From Acidobacteriota bacterium (lineage in GTDB: Bacteria; Acidobacteriota; Terriglobia; Terriglobales; Acidobacteriaceae), in contig JAJZJJ010000042.1 of the NCBI GenBank assembly GCA_021810175.1, positions 1 to 10,779 of the forward strand: a stretch of DNA of 10,779 bases, written 5' to 3'. Below, one piece after another: positions 7,864-10,779 of the stretch; within the stretch, counting starts at the first letter, position 1, and the number at the start of each line of letters is the position of its first letter. The position numbers and the translations under genes were made by a program. The notes under the pieces were generated by a model, which was not told the DNA's origin, did no database searches, and saw nothing but the letters and a program-made list of their open reading frames with translations.

Positions 7864-8694
7864 ATGCCCGCACCCACCCGCCATCCCACGCTCGCCCGCG
7901 CCTTTGGCGGCAAATGGGCCCTCGTCACCGGAGCCAGCGCTGGCCTCGGCGAACAGATCGCCCTTGACCTCGCCGCATCCGGCGCAAACCTCGTCCTCAC
8001 CGCCCGCCGCGCCGACCGCCTCGAAGCCCTCGCCGACGATATCCACAGCCAATACTCCGTCGAAACTCGCGTCATCCCCGCCGATCTCTCCCTGCCAGAA
8101 ACCCCGCAGCAGCTCTACGACGCCACCGAAGCCGCCGGCCTTCCCATCGACATCCTCATCAACAACGCAGGCTTCGGCTTCCTCGGCAAGTTCCAGACCG
8201 GAACCCCCGAATGGGACCGCCAGATGGTCACCGTCAACTGTGCCGCCGTCGTCCACCTCACCCATCTCTTCCTGCCCCGCATGATCGAGCGCCGCCGCGG
8301 ATTCATCATGATGCTCGCCTCTGCCGCATCCTTCCAGCCCATCCCCTACATGTCCACTTACGCCGCCACCAAGGCCTTTGACCGTTTCCTCGGCGAAGCC
8401 CTCGACGCCGAAGTCCGCCAGTACGGCATCCGCGTCAGCTCCCTCTGCCCCGGCCCCACCGAATCCGAATTCGGTCAGGTCGCCGGCATGAACTCCAGCG
8501 CCTTCCGCCGCGTCCAGCCCGCCCAACCCGTTGTCCGCTGCGGCCTCCTCGACCTCGCCGGCGGAAAACCCACCTCCTACCCACCCGGCTCCGGAGCCTT
8601 TTTCTTCTTCCTCGAGCGCTTCCTGCCCCGCACCCTCGTCACCCGCGTCCTCGAACGCGGCCTCCGCTCCGCCATCCCCAATCGCCCCGAATAG
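7864..8694 (+). CDS. Short-chain dehydrogenase/reductase (classical SDR)
   Basis: NAD(P)-dependent oxidoreductase; substrate not predictable. The Rossmann motif TGASAGLG is at 22-29, Asp74 follows the fourth strand (ADLS), NNAG is at 100-103, and the catalytic residues are Ser153, Tyr166 and Lys170 (YAATK), with Asn125 as the fourth. CPGPT at 195-199 matches the usual PG motif. Arg48/Arg49 after the second strand suggest NADP(H) preference, which is an inference. It has 276 residues, at the long end for the class, with a hydrophobic C-terminal stretch GAFFFFLERF near 244-253 that could associate with a membrane. GGAGGT lies six bases before the ATG. It is 89 bases after the phosphatidyltransferase, so it could be on the same transcript. 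Nearly all codons end in C. Confidence 0.93.
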   Translation: MPAPTRHPTLARAFGGKWALVTGASAGLGEQIALDLAASGANLVLTARRADRLEALADDIHSQYSVETRVIPADLSLPETPQQLYDATEAAGLPIDILINNAGFGFLGKFQTGTPEWDRQMVTVNCAAVVHLTHLFLPRMIERRRGFIMMLASAASFQPIPYMSTYAATKAFDRFLGEALDAEVRQYGIRVSSLCPGPTESEFGQVAGMNSSAFRRVQPAQPVVRCGLLDLAGGKPTSYPPGSGAFFFFLERFLPRTLVTRVLERGLRSAIPNRPE

Positions 8695-8792
8695 AGGGAA
8701 TTTGCTGTAGGCGCATCTCGCAGCCATAAATCCATCCAAGGCTTCTCCATCCGGCAAAGCCGCACCTACACAGCCTCGACAGGACACAGCAA

Positions 8793-8814
8793 CTGTAACT
8801 TCCCTCTAACTTCC
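8793..8814 (+). repeat. Tandem direct repeat with an 11-base period
   Basis: CTGTAACTTCC is followed directly by CTCTAACTTCC, ten of eleven bases identical, so TAACTTCCC occurs twice exactly one helical turn apart. This spacing is typical of sites bound by OmpR/PhoB-type response regulators. A weaker third unit starting CCTGTCG may follow. Confidence 0.5.
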
Positions 8815-8820
8815 CCTGTC

Positions 8821-8844
8821 GATAGCCTGCTCGCAGGACTTATC
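8821..8844. repeat. 24-base imperfect palindrome
   Basis: GATA-g-CCTGC-TC-GCAGG-act-TATC. The inner arms CCTGC and GCAGG pair perfectly across two bases, and the outer GATA and TATC also match. It lies between the two 11-base-period repeat pairs. Confidence 0.45.
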
Positions 8845-8859
8845 AAAACCCCTCATTCG

Positions 8860-8877
8860 CTGTTACCTGACTGTAAG
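8860..8877 (+). repeat. Second direct repeat with an 11-base period
   Basis: CTGTTAC at 8860-8866 and CTGTAAG at 8871-8877 start 11 bases apart. They resemble the CTGTAAC/CTCTAAC units about 65 bases upstream, which suggests the same protein could bind both. Confidence 0.4.
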
Positions 8878-8879
8878 TA

Positions 8880-8916
8880 AAAAGACTGCGTTCACTTGTG
8901 ACGATTCAAGCGCAGT
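8880..8916 (-). terminator. Possible leftward intrinsic terminator
   Basis: ACTGCG (8885-8890) and CGCAGT (8911-8916) are perfect complements; an inner CTTG/CAAG pairing is possible. On the minus strand the hairpin is followed by CTTTTTACTT. The stem is short and the loop long, so this is tentative. If real, it would end a leftward transcript from the 8920-9200 region, where no accepted gene lies. Confidence 0.25.
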
Positions 8917-9176
8917 AGCTCACTCTCAGCGAGAAATCAACACTTCCACGCGATGAAAGAAACCCATCATCCAATCAAAAATCCCTCTCTCGCTTCTTCT
9001 CTCAGGGGCTTCGGTGTTACAACAGGCAAACCCTCCGCATCCGCTCCAGACGGGGGTTCCCACATATCATCTGTGCCCCGCATCCTGGCAAATTCGTACC
9101 CCTCGAAGCGCCTCCACCCCTGTGCGCACCCCATCTGAGTCAACCTCAGCGCACGGTTACTAGCAAGGATTACTTC

Positions 9177-9188
9177 GGAGTGCACTCC
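9177..9188. promoter_or_regulatory. Perfect 12-base palindrome, probable operator
   Basis: GGAGTGCACTCC is its own reverse complement. With one mismatched pair it extends to 18 bases (TT and AA at the ends). Its centre is about 54 bases before the predicted transcription start of the secreted-protein gene and 12 bases before the -35 element, a typical place for a dimeric regulator. Confidence 0.5.
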
Positions 9189-9229
9189 AAAATTAATTCC
9201 TTGACTTGTGCCTGCGCCCGGAATACCTT
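9189..9229 (+). promoter_or_regulatory. Promoter of the secreted HExxE protein gene
   Basis: TTGACT (9201-9206) is a five-of-six match to the -35 consensus. Seventeen bases later TACCTT (9224-9229) matches three of six for the -10. An A/T-only run, AAAATTAATT (9189-9198), lies just upstream and could act as an UP element. The start is expected near 9236, giving a leader of about 110 bases. Confidence 0.5.
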
Positions 9230-9231
9230 TG

Positions 9232-9284
9232 CTGACAATTCACGCCTGCCCACATGACCGCTCTGGAGCAGGCGTATTTGTCAG
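9232..9284 (+). ncRNA. 5'-leader stem-loop of the secreted-protein mRNA
   Basis: CTGACAA (9232-9238) pairs with TTGTCAG (9278-9284), and ACGCCTGC (9242-9249) pairs with GCAGGCGT (9268-9275). One further T-A pair can form between the two stems, giving about 16 bp around an 18-base loop. The predicted mRNA start falls in the left arm. The structure may protect the 5' end or regulate translation; as DNA it could also be an operator. Confidence 0.5.
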
Positions 9285-9345
9285 GCCGAAACGCTTCGAA
9301 CGCAAATCTTGTCTCGCCAAATATCAAGTAATGAGGAAATTTTGT

Positions 9346-10383
9346 ATGAGCAATAAAGGGTTTTCTCCTCGGTTCGCCGTGTCCCTTCTCGCATGCTGTA
9401 TCGCCGGCACATTCTGCACCTTCCAGGCGCAGGCGCAATCATCAAACGCCAACGCAGCAGCCGGAGGTCTTCGCTACCTCACACCCGGCCAGCCGCCGGT
9501 CATGATTCACCCAACTGTCGGCGCCTCTGAGGCTGCCCGCGAGGCCAAGGGCTCTCACGGTGGTCACGGCGGTGGTGGCGGCGGTTCCACCAGCGTCAAC
9601 CTCTATTACCACGGCGGCGTTGGCGGCATCGGTGTGGAAACCGCTCCCGTGGTTTACGTCGTCTTTTGGGGCTCCCAGTGGAACAATAATGACCCCAGCG
9701 GCGAAGCCACCATCGTCGAAAACTTCCTCAAATCAGTGGGCGGAAGCACCTGGTCCGCTGACAATACCCAGTACTGCCAGGGCGTAGCCAGTGGCACCTA
9801 CTTCTGCAACGGAACAGGTCAGGCCGCGGGCAACAACATAGTCTACGGTGGCGCGTGGTACGACAATGCCTCCGCCGCGCCCAGCCGGCCCTCCCAGTCG
9901 CAGCTCGCGGCGGAGGCCGTCCGCGCCGAAGCCTTCTTTGCAAGTCTCGGCTCCATCAACACACAGACGGCCCAGTTCGTCGTCGCGACTGCCCACGGAG
10001 ACAATCCTCAGGGCTTCGGCACACAATACTGCGCATGGCATAGCTACACCAGTTCCACTGCCGGCAACATTGCCTACACCAACCTGCCCTACATCACGGA
10101 CGCCGGCACAAGCTGCGGCGCCAACTTCAACGGTCTCGGAGCCAACGCCGGCATCACCATCGTCGAAGGTCACGAGATGTCTGAAACCATTACCGACCAG
10201 TTCCCCAGCGGGGGCTGGCTCGACTCCAGCGGCTATGAAACCGGCGACAAGTGCGCCTGGATCTCCTCCGGCCAGGGCGCTTCGGCGGACGTCACCTTCC
10301 CCGATGGCCAGACCTTCCCCGTCCAGTCCCTCTGGAGCAACGCCTTCAACAACAATGCTGGCGGCTGCGTCATCAAATATTAG
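9346..10383 (+). CDS. Secreted protein with HExxE motif, putative extracellular hydrolase
   Basis: A 345-residue exported protein. Residues 1-30 are a Sec signal peptide ending AQA, with cleavage before Gln31. A Gly/His-rich linker lies at 68-80 (GGHGGGGGGS). The main domain opens with LYYHGG and APVVYVVFWGSQW (about 87-112). A motif H276-E-M-S-E280-T-I-T-D284 follows, then GWLDSSGYETGDKCAW at 290-305, together suggestive of a zinc site with acidic ligands. Six cysteines (144, 154, 229, 257, 303, 341) after the signal allow three disulfides. The layout recalls plant EXORDIUM / phosphate-induced protein 1 domains, which have similar YHxG..IWYG and HE..E..T segments; this is a by-eye resemblance only. 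The ATG at 9346 has GAGGA eight bases upstream. An in-frame GTG at 9208 lies before the predicted mRNA start, so it is rejected. It has its own promoter and terminator and appears to be a single-gene unit. Confidence 0.85.
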   Translation: MSNKGFSPRFAVSLLACCIAGTFCTFQAQAQSSNANAAAGGLRYLTPGQPPVMIHPTVGASEAAREAKGSHGGHGGGGGGSTSVNLYYHGGVGGIGVETAPVVYVVFWGSQWNNNDPSGEATIVENFLKSVGGSTWSADNTQYCQGVASGTYFCNGTGQAAGNNIVYGGAWYDNASAAPSRPSQSQLAAEAVRAEAFFASLGSINTQTAQFVVATAHGDNPQGFGTQYCAWHSYTSSTAGNIAYTNLPYITDAGTSCGANFNGLGANAGITIVEGHEMSETITDQFPSGGWLDSSGYETGDKCAWISSGQGASADVTFPDGQTFPVQSLWSNAFNNNAGGCVIKY

Positions 10384-10393
10384 CCTTCATCAC

Positions 10394-10412
10394 CGCTGAC
10401 TCTCCGTCAGCG
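10394..10412 (+). other. 7-bp hairpin just after the secreted-protein gene
   Basis: CGCTGAC and GTCAGCG pair perfectly around a 5-base loop, 10 bases after the stop codon. It has no T-tract of its own and stands directly before the true terminator, so it may protect the 3' end of the message. Confidence 0.5.
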
Positions 10413-10423
10413 TCCAACCCTCG

Positions 10424-10458
10424 AAGAGCGGCCACCCGGCCGCTCTTTCTGTTTTCGT
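10424..10458 (+). terminator. Intrinsic terminator of the secreted-protein gene
   Basis: AAGAGCGGCC (10424-10433) pairs perfectly with GGCCGCTCTT (10438-10447) around the loop ACCC, and TCTGTTTTCGTT follows. A 10-bp GC-rich stem with a T-rich tail 40 bases after the stop is a textbook rho-independent terminator. Confidence 0.9.
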
Positions 10459-10554
10459 TCCTCCGTCCTGCCGAGTACGCCGTGCTGAATCCCCTGCCTC
10501 TATGTCGAAGCCTGAAAGCAGCCGCTCCCCGTGCGCGGAGCTCGATCGCAACGC

Positions 10555-10570
10555 TGTGACGCATCTCACG
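10555..10570. promoter_or_regulatory. CRP-like dyad upstream of the last gene
   Basis: TGTGA-CGCATC-TCACG matches the CRP family consensus TGTGA-N6-TCACA at nine of ten positions. Its centre is about 67 bases before the ATG at 10630. No clear -10 element could be chosen between it and the gene. Confidence 0.4.
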
Positions 10571-10629
10571 GCTATCCGCCTGCTACCTATTCCAACCTTT
10601 CCTGTATGGCGGTACCGGCGGAGGACATC

Positions 10630-10779
10630 ATGGCGGAAAAAACGGAACCTGCGCAGGCAGCACCCAAAGGATCTACCCCTGCGTCCAGAATCAGAATCGA
10701 GAATCACACCTTTGTCGGCTCCTCCTGGTGCGCCGCATGGCTGTTCACCATCGGATACCTGCACCTGAGCTTTTGGAAG
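10630..10779 (+). CDS. Small membrane protein of unknown function (first 50 codons; cut by the right edge)
   Basis: An ATG with GGAGGA four bases before it opens a frame that runs to the window edge. Residues 1-20 are polar and Ala/Pro/Lys-rich (MAEKTEPAQAAPKG), followed by RIRIENHTFVGSSWC and a hydrophobic, aromatic segment AAWLFTIGYLHLSFW at about 35-49 that begins a membrane helix. The order, a short cytoplasmic tail followed by a helix, fits a small inner-membrane protein, but the family is not recognised. The strong ribosome site, the terminator upstream and the CRP-like dyad support a real gene with its own promoter. Confidence 0.7.
   Translation, partial: MAEKTEPAQAAPKGSTPASRIRIENHTFVGSSWCAAWLFTIGYLHLSFWK

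Larger units (their letters stand above)
8695..9176. other. Gene-poor region rich in small inverted and direct repeats
   Basis: No protein gene in this stretch of about 480 bases has a ribosome site or recognisable product. It holds an imperfect inverted repeat at 8704-8774 (TGTAGG and CCTACA arms around an inner GGCTT/AAGCC hairpin), the 11-base-period repeats, the palindrome and the hairpin listed separately, and a bulged hairpin at 9122-9154. It may be regulatory DNA, encode a small RNA, or be the remains of a dispersed repeat. Confidence 0.5.

Noticed and set aside
7858..8787. 309-codon minus-strand open frame opposite the SDR gene
   Set aside because: Gly/Glu/Asp/Ala-rich low-complexity peptide produced by the C-ending codons of the SDR gene; no ribosome site and no motif.
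8953..9138. 61-codon plus-strand frame in the gene-poor region
   Set aside because: No Shine-Dalgarno site, Ser/Pro-rich peptide without motif, and codon use unlike the strongly C-ending neighbours.
9208..9345. N-terminal extension of the secreted protein from a GTG at 9208
   Set aside because: It starts upstream of the predicted transcription start, within the promoter, and would bury the signal peptide behind 46 residues. The ATG at 9346 has a good ribosome site.

Overview
The window looks like part of a GC-rich, Gram-negative-type bacterial chromosome, most probably an acidobacterium of the Terriglobia (Acidobacteriaceae) group. That assignment rests on overall gene style and GC-rich codon use and is an inference; no rRNA or other marker gene is present. 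I see no phage, transposase, CRISPR array, tRNA or rRNA. The genes are mostly central metabolism, envelope and transcription-factor genes, plus one unusual secreted protein.

Left part (1-4236, minus strand): reading leftward, maeB (malic enzyme with a C-terminal phosphotransacetylase-like domain), then ddl (D-alanine-D-alanine ligase), then the first 104 codons of a small single-pass membrane protein that runs off the left edge. The gaps (278 and 139 bases) are wide enough for separate promoters, so this is a co-directional run and not a proven operon. A divergent control region of about 260 bases separates maeB from a secreted type-B carboxylesterase on the plus strand (4499-6121). It carries a CRP-like dyad.

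Middle part (6484-8694, plus strand): greA (transcript-cleavage factor) is followed after only 10 bases by a CDP-alcohol phosphatidyltransferase. These two are probably co-transcribed and start from a TATAAT element about 80 bases upstream. An NADP(H)-type short-chain dehydrogenase with its own strong ribosome binding site follows.

Right part (8695-10779): a gene-poor stretch of about 650 bases is rich in small symmetric elements. These are two pairs of 11-base-period direct repeats around a palindrome, several hairpins, and a perfect 12-base palindrome just upstream of a good promoter. The promoter drives a secreted, cysteine-containing protein with an HEMSE (HExxE) motif; its mRNA would begin inside a 16-bp imperfect stem-loop. 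A classic intrinsic terminator ends this gene. A second CRP-like dyad then precedes the start of another small membrane protein, cut off by the right edge.

The most interesting parts are the secreted HExxE protein with its elaborate upstream region, the two CRP-like sites, and a sharp change in codon ending preference: the esterase favours G, while the greA-to-secreted-protein block favours C on the same strand. The change suggests the esterase has a different strand or transfer history.
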